Assembly (NCBI GenBank): GCA_964452045.1
Contig: CAYVKM010000003.1
Coordinates: 36,334 to 100,333 of the forward strand
DNA from: CAYVKM01 sp964452045
Lineage (GTDB): Bacteria > Calditrichota > Calditrichia > RBG-13-44-9
Length of the DNA stretch: 64,000 nucleotides
Direction of reading: 5' to 3'
The notes under the pieces are model-generated. The model ran no database searches. It saw nothing but the letters and a program-made list of their open reading frames with translations, and was not told the origin of the DNA. Shown here one piece after another: positions 44,098-54,066 of this stretch (its first letter is position 1; each line of letters starts with the position of its first letter). Position numbers and translations under genes: made by a program.

Positions 44098-45567
44098 TTA
44101 TTCCCGAATGGGAATTATAATTGAGACACGGTGAGAAAAGACTACCGTTTCGTTCAGGGTTAATGGTCCGCTTGGCGCCACAATATAGTTGGCTTTACTG
44201 GCACCAAAATCCGTACTCAAGAACATGTTGGACGTCACCCCGGGTTGACCAGTACCAGTGAGAAATCTGCCATCGTAATGGATTTGAAAATTTTCCAGTT
44301 TAATGATAAAGCCTAAACTGGGTGTCCACTCCGTCCAGCTCTCTATCTGTTTCCTTTGACTGACAAAAATATAATTGGTTTGCTTAAGCCGGTAATGGAT
44401 AGTCCTGACCTGCATACCAATTTGAAAACCGAAGGATTTTTCTTGCTGGCGAATGCCAATCCGGAAGATGGAATTGGAAAAGACAAATTTATTATCCACT
44501 GTTTTATCACCCACCTGCAGCATTTTGCCATAGATATCCTCGGTCGGGGATAGAACTTCTGCCCAGGTATTGCTCCAGATTGGTTCATAAATAAAATCGG
44601 TACCAAAAGTGAGCGTTTCCTTTTTATAACCAAAACCAATCCCGATATTATATGCCCAGGTTTTTCCGGGATCTCTGGGAATGTTCATTAACTCGTAATT
44701 GGGTATTTTGGGATGGGTCATATAATTTGTAGTCAAAATGCCCCCAATCTGCCAGCCGGAGTTTTGAATAGGCTTGCTGTAGCCCAGATGAAATCCCCAG
44801 ATATCTGTTTGATCCCGATTTTCTTCCTGGTATGCCGGAATAATCTGCACTGGTGGATCAATGAACCAGCCAAAATTGTAATTAACCAGGTGGGTCATTT
44901 TAAAATGCTTGTACAGGATGAGCGCTTCAAATTCATCACCCGAGGCCAGTGTTCCGGAGACCCCGAAACGAGTATCGATAATTTTACCATCCTGTTGAAC
45001 TGACCTGCTTTGCGGGTAGAGCAATTCTACGCCTTCCAGTGCGCTCAAATTCGCCGCAAATAAGTTGATGCCGACAGACAAGTTTTTCTCAGGCAACGAC
45101 CGACCATACATGACATAAAAATATTGATTCCCGGCAGAGAGTTCATTCAAAGAACGGTTGTTTGAAGCGGGTACTATGTTGGAACCCTGGGGAGTGGATA
45201 GCGTCTGGATGGCTAAGGCAACTCCTGTAAACCAATTTTTCTGTCTTAGAATTCCACCGACAGGGAGGGTTTTGCCGGAACCGTTTTCATCCGAGATTCC
45301 GTAATACCCTGGGGCGCTGTAAAACCAGGAGCTGCCAGATCCGTTTACTTTGGCCGGATTGAGAAAAGGATCCAGCAGGGGATCGTCCAGGGCAATAGAA
45401 ACACCGCCCATGCTAATATTTTGAGATGGAAATATATTAAACTGGTCTCCTTCGGCCACCGGTACGCTTTTAACTGAGATCAGCTGTGCGATAGTTAATT
45501 GAGAATTCAGCAAAAATGAGAACATGATGGAAAGTAAAAAATGGGAGATTTTGAATTCTCTAAGCAT
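44098..45567 (-). CDS. Outer-membrane beta-barrel protein
   Basis: A 489-residue exported barrel. After the signal (FLLSIMFSFLLNSQLTIAQ) the N terminus reads MGGVSIALDDPLLDPFLNPA, a motif shared with the next gene upstream and typical of PorV/FadL-like outer-membrane proteins, in which a conserved N-terminal plug segment precedes the strands. The C-terminal strands are aromatic and alternate. The 45637-47439 protein is a distant paralogue. Function unknown. Confidence 0.65.
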   Translation of the reverse strand: MLREFKISHFLLSIMFSFLLNSQLTIAQLISVKSVPVAEGDQFNIFPSQNISMGGVSIALDDPLLDPFLNPAKVNGSGSSWFYSAPGYYGISDENGSGKTLPVGGILRQKNWFTGVALAIQTLSTPQGSNIVPASNNRSLNELSAGNQYFYVMYGRSLPEKNLSVGINLFAANLSALEGVELLYPQSRSVQQDGKIIDTRFGVSGTLASGDEFEALILYKHFKMTHLVNYNFGWFIDPPVQIIPAYQEENRDQTDIWGFHLGYSKPIQNSGWQIGGILTTNYMTHPKIPNYELMNIPRDPGKTWAYNIGIGFGYKKETLTFGTDFIYEPIWSNTWAEVLSPTEDIYGKMLQVGDKTVDNKFVFSNSIFRIGIRQQEKSFGFQIGMQVRTIHYRLKQTNYIFVSQRKQIESWTEWTPSLGFIIKLENFQIHYDGRFLTGTGQPGVTSNMFLSTDFGASKANYIVAPSGPLTLNETVVFSHRVSIIIPIRE

Positions 45568-45636
45568 GATATCCTCGTATAATTATTATTAAAATCATTT
45601 TACACACGCTGAGTAAATTGTATTTTTAGTAACTTT

Positions 45637-47439
45637 CTACAAATTTGCCACGAATCCGAGCCACCACTGGGCAATCCGAAAATTATCTTTGAATTCCGGA
45701 TTGACTAATAGATGAATTTTAAATTGCGGAGAAATGCTCGCCTCAAATTTGGTCAGCACTTCGGTAAAATCTTCACTGATATGCTGATTTGGCTCTCGGT
45801 ATCTCTCACCAAAATTTGTTTCCGTATGGACAACCCCATTTTCCAGACGACGACGTATCCTAAAAATCGCCAGGGTTTGATCTTCAATTTTCCAGGTATT
45901 CAGAATACGGTTTACCCCAATCATCATAGCCCAGTTGGGATTAAATTTAAAATGAACAAAGATAGGAATCTGTATGGTGGAGTAAGAGGTTTTGTATTCC
46001 CACTCCAGGGTTTTATCCTCAAATAATTCCCGGTTATCCGAATAGGGATAATAGCCGGTGGACTGATAGTAAGAGCGGCGGTCGACCACCACCGGTTCAA
46101 GAGAATTAATTTGGCTGGTTTCCCGGGCCAGGTAGATCCCCGCAGAAAGCCCGTTTTTATCAGTTAATTGCCAGTGCATGCTCAACATGCCTTCATGGCG
46201 ATCTCCTTTACGCTGCCCGGAACCGGTTCGGTGATCCGAAAGCATGGATTCTCCCCGGTAGTCATAAGTGGTAGTATCCCAGCTCCAATGGGAAGCATAG
46301 TATGAGGTATCGTTAATGCTGGAGCTGTTTGTCAGATCAATATTCTTGTGGGTATAGCGATAGTATAATTTCAAAATACGTTTTTCCTGAAGCATTTTGG
46401 AAATATTTAAACTGCCATACCAGTTTTTACCATTATGGTCCCAGTTTTGAAGGGTGGTATTTCTGTTAAAGGACCGGCTCCAATCTCCCGGTTGTGATTG
46501 ACTGGTATAATTATAGCGGGATGAATCGATGGCACTATACTCTTGTTCGGCTTTACCGGTGAGAAATCCCAATTTCAAGCCAGCAAATAAGTTGGGTTTG
46601 AGCTGATACCGGATCCCACCCGCCAGATCCAGGTGATGATATTCTTGATCCCGGTTTCTTCCAGTGAGGGAAGACCAATCATAATCGTTACTACTGCCAT
46701 ATTCATCGTTATTTAAATTCATATATGTACCATCCCGGGAATGGAAAACACCATTGATAGATAGACCAAGGTTTAATTTATCCGTCAAGGGATAACCCAA
46801 AAAACCGGAGAAGAGATGCCCGCTGTCCAGCATTTCATCCTCTCCGGCATAACGGTCCTCAATGGGAATATTATAGTCTCCCTGGGCCATAGCACCAAAA
46901 ACATCATAACCGTACCGATTCATATATATCCAGGAGGGAACGGTATAGAATTTTTCCTGCTTGTGGATCATTTGATATGTTCCACCCAGAAATAAATTCT
47001 TTCCCCTTATTTTCATCGGATAAAATACTACACCTGCCGAGAATACCGGCTCCGGTTCTCTCCGGGTATTTTCGTACCAGCGGGGATCGATATAGATGGG
47101 TGCCCGGTAACTTAAACTATATACGGGATAAATTCGGTAATTTTCGACAATAGCTGGTTCAGTCCGGTCTCCCCGAAAATCAAGATAAACCAGATTATTG
47201 CCGTTCAGGTCTGGTAGATTAGCAGGATTTAAATAAAGCTCCAGGAACGGATCGTCTACCAGACCTACGGATACCTCCCGAAACCGGTTTAATCCAAATG
47301 TATTCAAATAGTGACTGGTGAAATACAGTTCGGATTGCTCAAAACTTTCTTCAGTAACCCGCTCACCCCAATATTGTGCCCAGACCATCAATGGCAATAA
47401 AAGAAAAACGACGATAAGACGAACCATTTTTGACCTCAC
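45637..47439 (-). CDS. Outer-membrane beta-barrel protein
   Basis: A 600-residue exported barrel with signal MVRLIVVFLLLPLMVWAQ. Its N-terminal motif VSVGLVDDPFLELYLNPANL is shared with the downstream barrel, so the two arose by duplication. Long loops rich in Tyr, Ser and Asp alternate with strands. It starts 18 bases after the serpin gene stop and is in the same operon. Function unknown. Confidence 0.65.
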   Translation of the reverse strand: MRSKMVRLIVVFLLLPLMVWAQYWGERVTEESFEQSELYFTSHYLNTFGLNRFREVSVGLVDDPFLELYLNPANLPDLNGNNLVYLDFRGDRTEPAIVENYRIYPVYSLSYRAPIYIDPRWYENTRREPEPVFSAGVVFYPMKIRGKNLFLGGTYQMIHKQEKFYTVPSWIYMNRYGYDVFGAMAQGDYNIPIEDRYAGEDEMLDSGHLFSGFLGYPLTDKLNLGLSINGVFHSRDGTYMNLNNDEYGSSNDYDWSSLTGRNRDQEYHHLDLAGGIRYQLKPNLFAGLKLGFLTGKAEQEYSAIDSSRYNYTSQSQPGDWSRSFNRNTTLQNWDHNGKNWYGSLNISKMLQEKRILKLYYRYTHKNIDLTNSSSINDTSYYASHWSWDTTTYDYRGESMLSDHRTGSGQRKGDRHEGMLSMHWQLTDKNGLSAGIYLARETSQINSLEPVVVDRRSYYQSTGYYPYSDNRELFEDKTLEWEYKTSYSTIQIPIFVHFKFNPNWAMMIGVNRILNTWKIEDQTLAIFRIRRRLENGVVHTETNFGERYREPNQHISEDFTEVLTKFEASISPQFKIHLLVNPEFKDNFRIAQWWLGFVANL

Positions 47440-47457
47440 TTTTTAAAGTTCTGATTC

Positions 47458-48705
47458 TCAATTCAATGAAGGTGTACTCATTTTGCCGATAAACAGAATC
47501 GTATTGGAGTGATTTTCCCGGATCATGAACAGAAATGGTCTGTTTGCTTTGAAATAAAATTCATCTCCCACTGAGGTAAAAGAAATTGTGACTGAAGTGG
47601 CAGCGGCAGCTTCGGTTCCTTTTTCATCCACTTTTAGATATGTTTTATGGAGTACCTCACTGATAAAGGCATTCTCCGGTCCGGCATACAGTTTCGTAAA
47701 GTCAGCCCAATATGGATCGAAGGCGATCCCCATTCCCAGCAGGGTTAATACGTCATTTAATTGAATTTTATATTCCAGCTCGAATTTAGGTATTTCAATA
47801 ATTCCTTTCCGTACAGAAAAACTCTGTAACCACCGGTTTAACAGATTATTATCCAGAGAGAGGATCAGGGAATCAACAGTTGCCCCGGATTTAGGCAGAA
47901 AGATAGTCATCCGAAAATTCCCATCACCATAGGGAAGATCAATTGCCTGGAATTTATCCGTATCCAAATATTCAAACTCCCCCTCCTGATACATCATCCG
48001 GCAATCAATCTGCCCCCCATTGGCGAAATTGAACAGATCGTTATGGGTAAGATCTTCTTTGAACTGGTAAGTCCATATTCCTTTAAAATAAATGGCGTTG
48101 ATCAGAAACATGATATCAACCGGATCAATCTGATCAATGATCTGTGGGATCTTCCCATTGGTATTATCTTTAACCCACTGGTTTATGATATCCTTTGATG
48201 CCGGATCTAAGAAATCCAAACCCTGCACCATCGCATTAAAGTAAAGTTTGTTCAAATCAATGAACTCCTGTACAAATGTCAGGTCATCTCTGTACCAGAT
48301 TGAATTAGCGATTCGGAAATCCACTTGCGGATCAAGATCAAGAAGAAGCTTGATTAAACTCTGATAAGCTTCATTGATTTGTTGCTGACTCAATCCCTGG
48401 AGTTCGAGGGTTGATTCCATGGCTTCCCGGGTGCTTCCATCGGCTCCGTTTAAAGTCATGCCCAGGGCCATCGAGACACTGATCGGTGAGATAAAAGGAT
48501 TTTCCTGTGAATCCGATTTGACGATTTGCTGAAAGAGTTTTAATCCGAAACGGTTATCAGCCGACACCAGCTCAGTTTCATTGGAGGTAAGTGCACGAAC
48601 ATATTTGGTTTTTGAAGTGAGTGGAGAGTTTATACGTTCGCAGGCAAAAAAGACTAATAAAAAGCTGGAAAATATGCTAAATACTTTCAATAAAGGTCTC
48701 ATCAT
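47458..48705 (-). CDS. Serpin lipoprotein, probable protease inhibitor
   Basis: A 415-residue serpin with a lipoprotein signal (FSIFSSFLLVFFAC). Core motifs are NPFISPISVSMALGMTLNGA, LINAIYFKGIW and ANRPFLFMIRENHSNTILFI. The hinge EKGTEAAAAT (about 361-370) has the small Ala-rich residues needed for loop insertion, so it should be an inhibitory serpin. By alignment with antitrypsin, the scissile bond is near Thr377-Ser378 (low certainty). It would sit on the envelope and trap serine or cysteine proteases of competitors, hosts or the cell itself. It is upstream of two barrel genes in one operon. Confidence 0.9.
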   Translation of the reverse strand: MMRPLLKVFSIFSSFLLVFFACERINSPLTSKTKYVRALTSNETELVSADNRFGLKLFQQIVKSDSQENPFISPISVSMALGMTLNGADGSTREAMESTLELQGLSQQQINEAYQSLIKLLLDLDPQVDFRIANSIWYRDDLTFVQEFIDLNKLYFNAMVQGLDFLDPASKDIINQWVKDNTNGKIPQIIDQIDPVDIMFLINAIYFKGIWTYQFKEDLTHNDLFNFANGGQIDCRMMYQEGEFEYLDTDKFQAIDLPYGDGNFRMTIFLPKSGATVDSLILSLDNNLLNRWLQSFSVRKGIIEIPKFELEYKIQLNDVLTLLGMGIAFDPYWADFTKLYAGPENAFISEVLHKTYLKVDEKGTEAAAATSVTISFTSVGDEFYFKANRPFLFMIRENHSNTILFIGKMSTPSLN

Positions 48706-48765
48706 ATTTCTCCTCTTATTTTGATTTAATTTTTAACAGTTTAAATAATTCTGATTTCTTCAATA

Positions 48766-49437
48766 TTATTCATGCGATGATGTATTATTTATTACTCCCC
48801 ACTCCAGCACTGTAAATCCTTCTCGTCGATAAGCGGGGATTTCTGGTGTTTTAATGTTTTCGTTACCCTGATATTTTTCAATGAAATAGATAACCCGGAT
48901 CAGATTGTCCGGATTAATACTAAACTTTAATTCTAAAATTTCTGATAGTTCTTTATTGAAATATGGGTATATCACATAACTTCTATCGCGATCGAGAAGT
49001 GGAATCCAATATTCAATAAAATCTGAAATCTCTTGCTCTGAAAAAATTAAACTACTCAGGTTTTGGGTAAAAAATTGTTCTAAATCTGTTCCCGGGATGA
49101 TCCAACCAAACTCCTTTTGGAGTAGATTCGGAATTCTGGCTTCGTAAAATAAAAATGTAAATTTATTGTTGATTTTCCCGGATGAATCTACAGTAATCTC
49201 CCATCCATTGTGATAGTCGGGGATAGACTCAAGAATTTTGCCACCTTTTGGGAAATTCAAGGTTATGGTTAAATCTATCTTATCAGAGGGATAAATATAG
49301 ATGTTTGGCTTGCGGACAATTAAACCGCCAGTTGTATCAATGTGAAATCCTGTAATTGATTCTGTTTTTTTATGGCAACTGAACAAAATTATTGTTAGAA
49401 CGAAAAGTAATATAATAATTGTCGTTTTTGATAACAT
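48766..49437 (-). CDS. Lipoprotein of unknown function
   Basis: A 223-residue protein with signal and lipobox (LLFVLTIILFSC). The mature domain has a strand-rich first half (KPNIYIYPSDKIDLTITLNF) and a helical second half. I chose ATG 49437, which has GGAGGGG upstream; longer frames begin inside the previous gene. The first half (IYIYPSDKIDLTITLNFPKG) resembles bacterial domains of unknown role. It follows another lipoprotein by 17 bases and precedes the serpin. Confidence 0.65.
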   Translation of the reverse strand: MLSKTTIIILLFVLTIILFSCHKKTESITGFHIDTTGGLIVRKPNIYIYPSDKIDLTITLNFPKGGKILESIPDYHNGWEITVDSSGKINNKFTFLFYEARIPNLLQKEFGWIIPGTDLEQFFTQNLSSLIFSEQEISDFIEYWIPLLDRDRSYVIYPYFNKELSEILELKFSINPDNLIRVIYFIEKYQGNENIKTPEIPAYRREGFTVLEWGVINNTSSHE

Positions 49438-49454
49438 TTTTCCCCTCCAAAATT

Positions 49455-49868
49455 TTAATTTGCGACAAATGTGCCTTCTTCGGTGATGCCGATAAATGAT
49501 ATCCAGGCCCATTTGCCGGTAATTTTATTATCTTCGAATTTCCCAACCAAAACCGTGTTATTGTCCCGCCAACCGGGATTGAGATCAAGGCTTATTCCAT
49601 TGTTTTCGATCACTCCTTCCAGCTTGCCATCCCCGGTCGCATGGGTGGTTTTTACTGACGAACGAATTTTAGTGAGATACCAACTCCCCTCAACCCGATT
49701 GGAATCTGATATCTCGATTTTGATCCAACCTGTGACCACCGGATGGCCGGTACTGTCATAGGCTGTATAACTATATCTATTATTTCCCAGGGGATCGGTT
49801 GAACTGCTGCAGTACAGAAAAAGTGTACCTATCAGAATAAGAAAAAGGTAAAGTTTTAAGATGTTCAT
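49455..49868 (-). CDS. Small lipoprotein
   Basis: A 137-residue protein with signal and lipobox (YLFLILIGTLFLYC). The mature part is beta-rich (GWIKIEISDSNRVEGSWYLT, FEDNKITGKWAWISFIGITE), like a small lipocalin-type or beta-barrel sensor. It is first of the operon that continues to the serpin. A weak sigma-54-like site lies just upstream. Confidence 0.6.
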   Translation of the reverse strand: MNILKLYLFLILIGTLFLYCSSSTDPLGNNRYSYTAYDSTGHPVVTGWIKIEISDSNRVEGSWYLTKIRSSVKTTHATGDGKLEGVIENNGISLDLNPGWRDNNTVLVGKFEDNKITGKWAWISFIGITEEGTFVAN

Positions 49869-49896
49869 AGTCGGCCTCCGGTTTATCAGGAAATGA

Positions 49897-49911
49897 TCAA
49901 ATTAAATGCCA
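49897..49911 (-). promoter_or_regulatory. Weak sigma-54-like promoter candidate
   Basis: TGGCAT-TTAAT-TTGA on the minus strand has the -24 element and spacing of a sigma-54 promoter with GA in place of -12 GC. It lies about 29-43 bases before the small lipoprotein ATG. It may be chance. Confidence 0.2.
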
Positions 49912-50157
49912 ATAAACCAGGGAGTTGTGCTTTATCAGAAAAGAAGATTAGATTGTGGCTTAATTTACAGAATAACAGTCAGTTATAAACACTTTGTTTG
50001 AGACTACCAGAAATTGTATGGGATAGAAAAACGGTGCTTTTAACCTCAGAAATCTGAGAGCGACTCAGGTTTCTGAAACTTTACTCGTTAAAACAAAGAT
50101 TTGATTGGCAGGACTTTCTACTAAAAAAATTCATTTGAACTTGGATTGGTAAGTTTT

Positions 50158-50565
50158 TTAATCGGCAGGTTGTTTTTCTTTATAAATCCGGAGGGCTTCC
50201 TTCAAGGTGTTACTGGCCAGTAAAGCACATTCATGTTTTTGCTGGGGGAGACCTCCCACGAACCCAAGGACATCTATCGCCTCAATCTGGCTTACCTCCG
50301 AAAGTTTTTTCCCGATTATCATTTCGGTCAGGGCTGAGGCGGCTGCCTGGAGACCGGCACAACCGATATATTCATACTTTGCATCTCGAATAAACTCTTC
50401 CTCGAGCAGAAGATGCAATATCATGATGTCCCCGCAAGTCCCCTGGTTCTTGGCAGTGATGGAGGGGTTTTCCAGCTCACCCACATTGGTCCGATCATTG
50501 ATATAACCGATAGCCTTGTCGGAGTATCCCATCGCTTGCAGTAAAATGGTCCGTTTATCATCCAT
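50158..50565 (-). CDS. NifU/IscU-type iron-sulfur scaffold protein
   Basis: A 135-residue scaffold on which Fe-S clusters are built before transfer. The three conserved cysteines are present: Cys44 in GTCGD (with Asp46), Cys69 in IGCAG and Cys113 in HECALLA. The protein has only the IscU/NifU N-terminal domain. No cysteine desulfurase is nearby in this window. It could serve the Fe-S proteins of this genome in general. Confidence 0.9.
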   Translation of the reverse strand: MDDKRTILLQAMGYSDKAIGYINDRTNVGELENPSITAKNQGTCGDIMILHLLLEEEFIRDAKYEYIGCAGLQAAASALTEMIIGKKLSEVSQIEAIDVLGFVGGLPQQKHECALLASNTLKEALRIYKEKQPAD

Positions 50566-50653
50566 CAGGTATCGCCTTCTTTCTTCCGAACATCACTATA
50601 TTTGAAATTTATTGCTTTGAGATGAGAATTTCAAGAATTGGATAAAATAGAAT

Positions 50654-50672
50654 GAGGGTCATATAGACCCTC
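50654..50672 (-). terminator. Probable terminator after metK
   Basis: GAGGGTC and GACCCTC form a 7-bp stem with a five-base loop. The plus-strand side has TTTTT; the minus side, which is downstream of metK, is only T-rich (ATTCTATTTTA). It lies 67 bases after metK and before the NifU gene. Confidence 0.6.
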
Positions 50673-50738
50673 AATTTTTGGTACTTGGATTAGGTGAGCT
50701 ATTCTGATCTCATATTAGGAAAAGATCAGGTATAAATA

Positions 50739-51875
50739 TTACAGATGTTTTTGAATCTCTTTTATCCGGTTGGTAGCCTCCCAGGTAAAATCTTTATCTT
50801 TTCTTCCAAAATGGCCAAAAGCAGCTGTTTTCTTATAAATAGGCCGGAGTAGATCTAGGGCATTTATCATTCCCCCGGGTGTGAAATCGAATAATTTTGT
50901 AATGATCCGGCTGATTTCCTCATCCGGGAGTTTACCCGTTCCAAAAGTCTCCACCATCAAACTTACCGGTTCAGCGATACCAATAGCATAAGCCACCTGC
51001 ACACCACACCGTTCGGCTATCCCGGCAGCAACAATATTCTTTGCCACATATCTGGCATAGTAAGAAGCTGAGCGATCTACTTTGGTCGGATCCTTTCCGC
51101 TGAAACAGCCTCCGCCCACAAGATAGGTTCCACCGTAGGTATCCACCACAATTTTTCTTCCGGTCAAACCGGTATCTGCCTTTGGCCCACCCACCACAAA
51201 CCGACCGGTGGGGTTTATTAAATACTCTATTTTTTCTTTAGCCAGTTTGACCGGGATCACCTTTAGGATCACCTCATTAATAATATCGTTCTTTAAAGTC
51301 TGCATATCAATTTCGGGATCGTGGTTTGCCGAAAGGACAACCTTTTCCACCGCCACTGGTTTCTTGTTTTTATAACGAACAGTGACCTGTGTTTTACCAT
51401 CGGGTCTGAGATAGGGTAGAATTTTTTTCTTTCTCACTTCGCTCAATCGCTTTGCCAGTTTATGGGCCAGGCAGATGGGCATGGGCATTAACTCTTCGGT
51501 TTCATTGGTGGCATAACCAAACATCATTCCCTGGTCACCGGCACCGGCCCGATCCACTCCCATGGCGATATCAGGGGATTGCTGGTTAATATTGGTAAGT
51601 ACGGCACAACTTTCGTAATCGAATCCGAAATGAGGATCGGTATAACCGATCTCTTTGACCGTTTGGCGCACAATACCGGGTATATCGACATATATTTCAC
51701 AGGTTATTTCTCCACCAATGAATACCAGACCATTGCTGATAAAAGTCTCGCAGGCCACCCGACCAAAAGAGTCTTTTGCCAAGATCGCATCGAGAATAGC
51801 ATCGGATATTTGATCGGCCATCTTATCCGGATGACCTTCGGTAACAGACTCTGAAGAAAAAGAATATTGGTTCAT
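50739..51875 (-). CDS. metK: S-adenosylmethionine synthetase
   Basis: A 378-residue enzyme making SAM from ATP and methionine. Signatures are [36 protein letters not shown], a [20 protein letters not shown] loop and GKLPDEEI. Length is normal. It is 23 bases after the nucleotidyltransferase, too close for a SAM riboswitch leader, so its control must act at the start of the three-gene unit. Confidence 0.97.
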   Translation of the reverse strand: MNQYSFSSESVTEGHPDKMADQISDAILDAILAKDSFGRVACETFISNGLVFIGGEITCEIYVDIPGIVRQTVKEIGYTDPHFGFDYESCAVLTNINQQSPDIAMGVDRAGAGDQGMMFGYATNETEELMPMPICLAHKLAKRLSEVRKKKILPYLRPDGKTQVTVRYKNKKPVAVEKVVLSANHDPEIDMQTLKNDIINEVILKVIPVKLAKEKIEYLINPTGRFVVGGPKADTGLTGRKIVVDTYGGTYLVGGGCFSGKDPTKVDRSASYYARYVAKNIVAAGIAERCGVQVAYAIGIAEPVSLMVETFGTGKLPDEEISRIITKLFDFTPGGMINALDLLRPIYKKTAAFGHFGRKDKDFTWEATNRIKEIQKHL

Positions 51876-51899
51876 CGTGAACTCCTAGTGAAAACACTG

Positions 51900-52883
51900 T
51901 TAATCTATTAATATTTCAGAAAAATCTCCAAGATTTAAAGATTTAGACTTTCCCGTTACAGAAGCCTGATTCCCGACAATTGAGTCAGTGATATTAATAT
52001 TCTTCAATTTTACATCAGGACCAATAATCGAATTGGAAATGATACAATTTGTAATTTGGGTATTTGCAGCTACCGAGACATTTGGGCCGACAATTGATTT
52101 TTCAATTTTCACACTTTCGTGAATATAAACCGGGGGATGTATAATGACGTTTTTATATTCATATTTTTTCCGGGAAAAATCCCGTTGCAAAATAATGCCG
52201 GTCGTTTCCAAAAGTGTCTCCGGTTTTCCGCAATCGTACCAGCCTTTCACATTGAAAGTACTAATCTTTTCTCCCTGATCAATCATGAGCTGGATAGCAT
52301 CGGTAAGCTGGTATTCATTTTTAGTGCGAATATTTTTTTCAATCAATTCGGATAAGACCTTTTTAAGAATACTCCCGTTTTGGAAGTAATAGAGTCCTAC
52401 CAGGGTAAGATTAGAAACCGGTTTCTTTGGTTTTTCCACCAGCTTTGTTATAAAACCCTGTTTATCTAAAACGGCAATGCCGAATCGTCTGGGGTCTTCG
52501 ATAGTTTTGACACCCAGAGAACTAGTTTTACTTTTGAGGATCGGTTTGAGCTCAACATCATATATGGTATCTCCCAGTACGATGAATATTGGTTCATCAT
52601 TTAAAAAATCAGCGGCAGTATATATGGCATGCCCTAAACCAAGGAATTCTTTTTGTTCGATAAAAGATGCTTTTACCTTATAATTTTGCCGGATAAATTC
52701 CTCGACTTTTTCCCCAAAATAACCAACAACAAAAATCAGTTCATCAATTCCGTCGGCGATAATTTTATCGACGATATGGGCTATCATCGGTCGATCCGCA
52801 ACCGGTAGTAATACTTTGGGATGGGTAAGTGTGTGAGGTCGCATTCTCGTACCAAATCCGGCAACAGGAATAATCGCTTTCAT
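51900..52883 (-). CDS. Sugar-1-phosphate nucleotidylyltransferase
   Basis: A 327-residue enzyme that activates sugar phosphates as NDP-sugars. The nucleotide-binding motif is IPVAGFGTRMRPHTLTHPKV, followed by a VLGDTIYD catalytic acid strand and GWYDCGKPETLLET. After residue 240 a left-handed beta-helix of hexapeptide repeats (VYIHESVKIEKSIVGPNVSV) is present. It fits the glucose-1-phosphate thymidylyl/uridylyl or mannose-1-phosphate guanylyl group; the exact sugar is uncertain. The upstream gene makes hexose phosphates, which agrees. Confidence 0.88.
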   Translation of the reverse strand: MKAIIPVAGFGTRMRPHTLTHPKVLLPVADRPMIAHIVDKIIADGIDELIFVVGYFGEKVEEFIRQNYKVKASFIEQKEFLGLGHAIYTAADFLNDEPIFIVLGDTIYDVELKPILKSKTSSLGVKTIEDPRRFGIAVLDKQGFITKLVEKPKKPVSNLTLVGLYYFQNGSILKKVLSELIEKNIRTKNEYQLTDAIQLMIDQGEKISTFNVKGWYDCGKPETLLETTGIILQRDFSRKKYEYKNVIIHPPVYIHESVKIEKSIVGPNVSVAANTQITNCIISNSIIGPDVKLKNINITDSIVGNQASVTGKSKSLNLGDFSEILID

Positions 52884-52900
52884 TGAAATATAGCTCCCAT

Positions 52901-53944
52901 TTAGTCTTCGAATTTACTCAAAGCTTCTTTTAGTTTTTGAATACTTCCAATCACCAGAGGATCTTTCTCATACAATAACGCTAAATAGTAACTAATCCAA
53001 TCCCCGATGTAAATTAATGAAAACATTCTTGCCAATGCACTTTTACCTTCACTAAAAACCTCGAATATAGGAATTTTTTTACGCTGTAGAATATCTCTGG
53101 TAATCATTAACCGTTTTTGGTTTCTGCTGGTTTCCGATTTGTCACGAAGTAGGAGAATATTGAAATTCTTTATTAAATCCCGTGATGCCTCCCAACCCAT
53201 AATCTCATTATGATTCAGCTCCGGGAAATTATTGCTGAATGCCAGAACCTTTGAGTTCTCATTAAACTGATTTCGCCATCGCGTCAGCACCGGGAGAAGA
53301 AAATCTGAAGCTGTGTAAAGAATTGGAATTTTATTGTATAAGTTCTGAGCAATGTGGCTGGTCAGATTATGGGTCTGAGTGATTTTGGGATTGTTCTTCT
53401 CACGAATATTTTCCAGCACTCTTATAGTTTCCCGGATTTCGTCCAGTTTGGGTTTGATAAAGCCGTTATGTTGCAGAAAATAAAGAATCGAAAAAAACAG
53501 ATAACCAAGCGCCTGTCGGGGAGGATAACCTTCCGGAATACTAATAAATGGCTTTTTTCTTCTCTTCAGGATTTTCTTTAATTTACCGCCACTGGCTACT
53601 CCAATAATGGTTGCCTTTTTGGATATGGCCAATTCTGTTGCTTGAATTGTTTCTTCGGTATCACCGGAGTAGCTGCAGGACAATACCAGTGTTTTTTTAT
53701 CCACAAAATTAGGTAGCCCATAGTTTCGGTTTATTAGAAAAGGTATCTTCAGCTCGGTTTGAAGATATGCACTTAACAAATCCCCGGCAATGGCCGATCC
53801 TCCCATTCCATTAAGTATAATTTTATCATAATCCGCCGGATTGATTTTTAAGGACAGATCATCCAGAAAAGAAGGTGCTTTTGCTATTTGTTCAGGTAAA
53901 TCACAAATAAATTTGTAAAATTGAGACTTATCAGAATTGTGCAT
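52901..53944 (-). CDS. Bifunctional phosphoglucose/phosphomannose isomerase
   Basis: A 347-residue SIS-domain isomerase interconverting fructose-6-phosphate with glucose- and mannose-6-phosphate. Motifs are NGMGGSAIAGDLL, SCSYSGDTEETIQ, EGYPPRQALGY and NFPELNHNEIMGWEA with the catalytic residues of the PGI/PMI family. It is 17 bases upstream of the nucleotidyltransferase, which suggests one path to nucleotide sugars. Confidence 0.9.
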   Translation of the reverse strand: MHNSDKSQFYKFICDLPEQIAKAPSFLDDLSLKINPADYDKIILNGMGGSAIAGDLLSAYLQTELKIPFLINRNYGLPNFVDKKTLVLSCSYSGDTEETIQATELAISKKATIIGVASGGKLKKILKRRKKPFISIPEGYPPRQALGYLFFSILYFLQHNGFIKPKLDEIRETIRVLENIREKNNPKITQTHNLTSHIAQNLYNKIPILYTASDFLLPVLTRWRNQFNENSKVLAFSNNFPELNHNEIMGWEASRDLIKNFNILLLRDKSETSRNQKRLMITRDILQRKKIPIFEVFSEGKSALARMFSLIYIGDWISYYLALLYEKDPLVIGSIQKLKEALSKFED

Positions 53945-54066
53945 GCAGGACTCCTAATGAAAAATATTTAGCGCTCAGACTGATTAAGGGTATGAATTAA
54001 TAGGGAATATTAAATTGATCTGCAAGTGGTTTTTGAGTTTGTTGTTATTAAAAGGCGAAATTAATT

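Noticed and set aside
51876..51899. SAM riboswitch before metK
   Set aside because: Only 24 bases lie between the genes.
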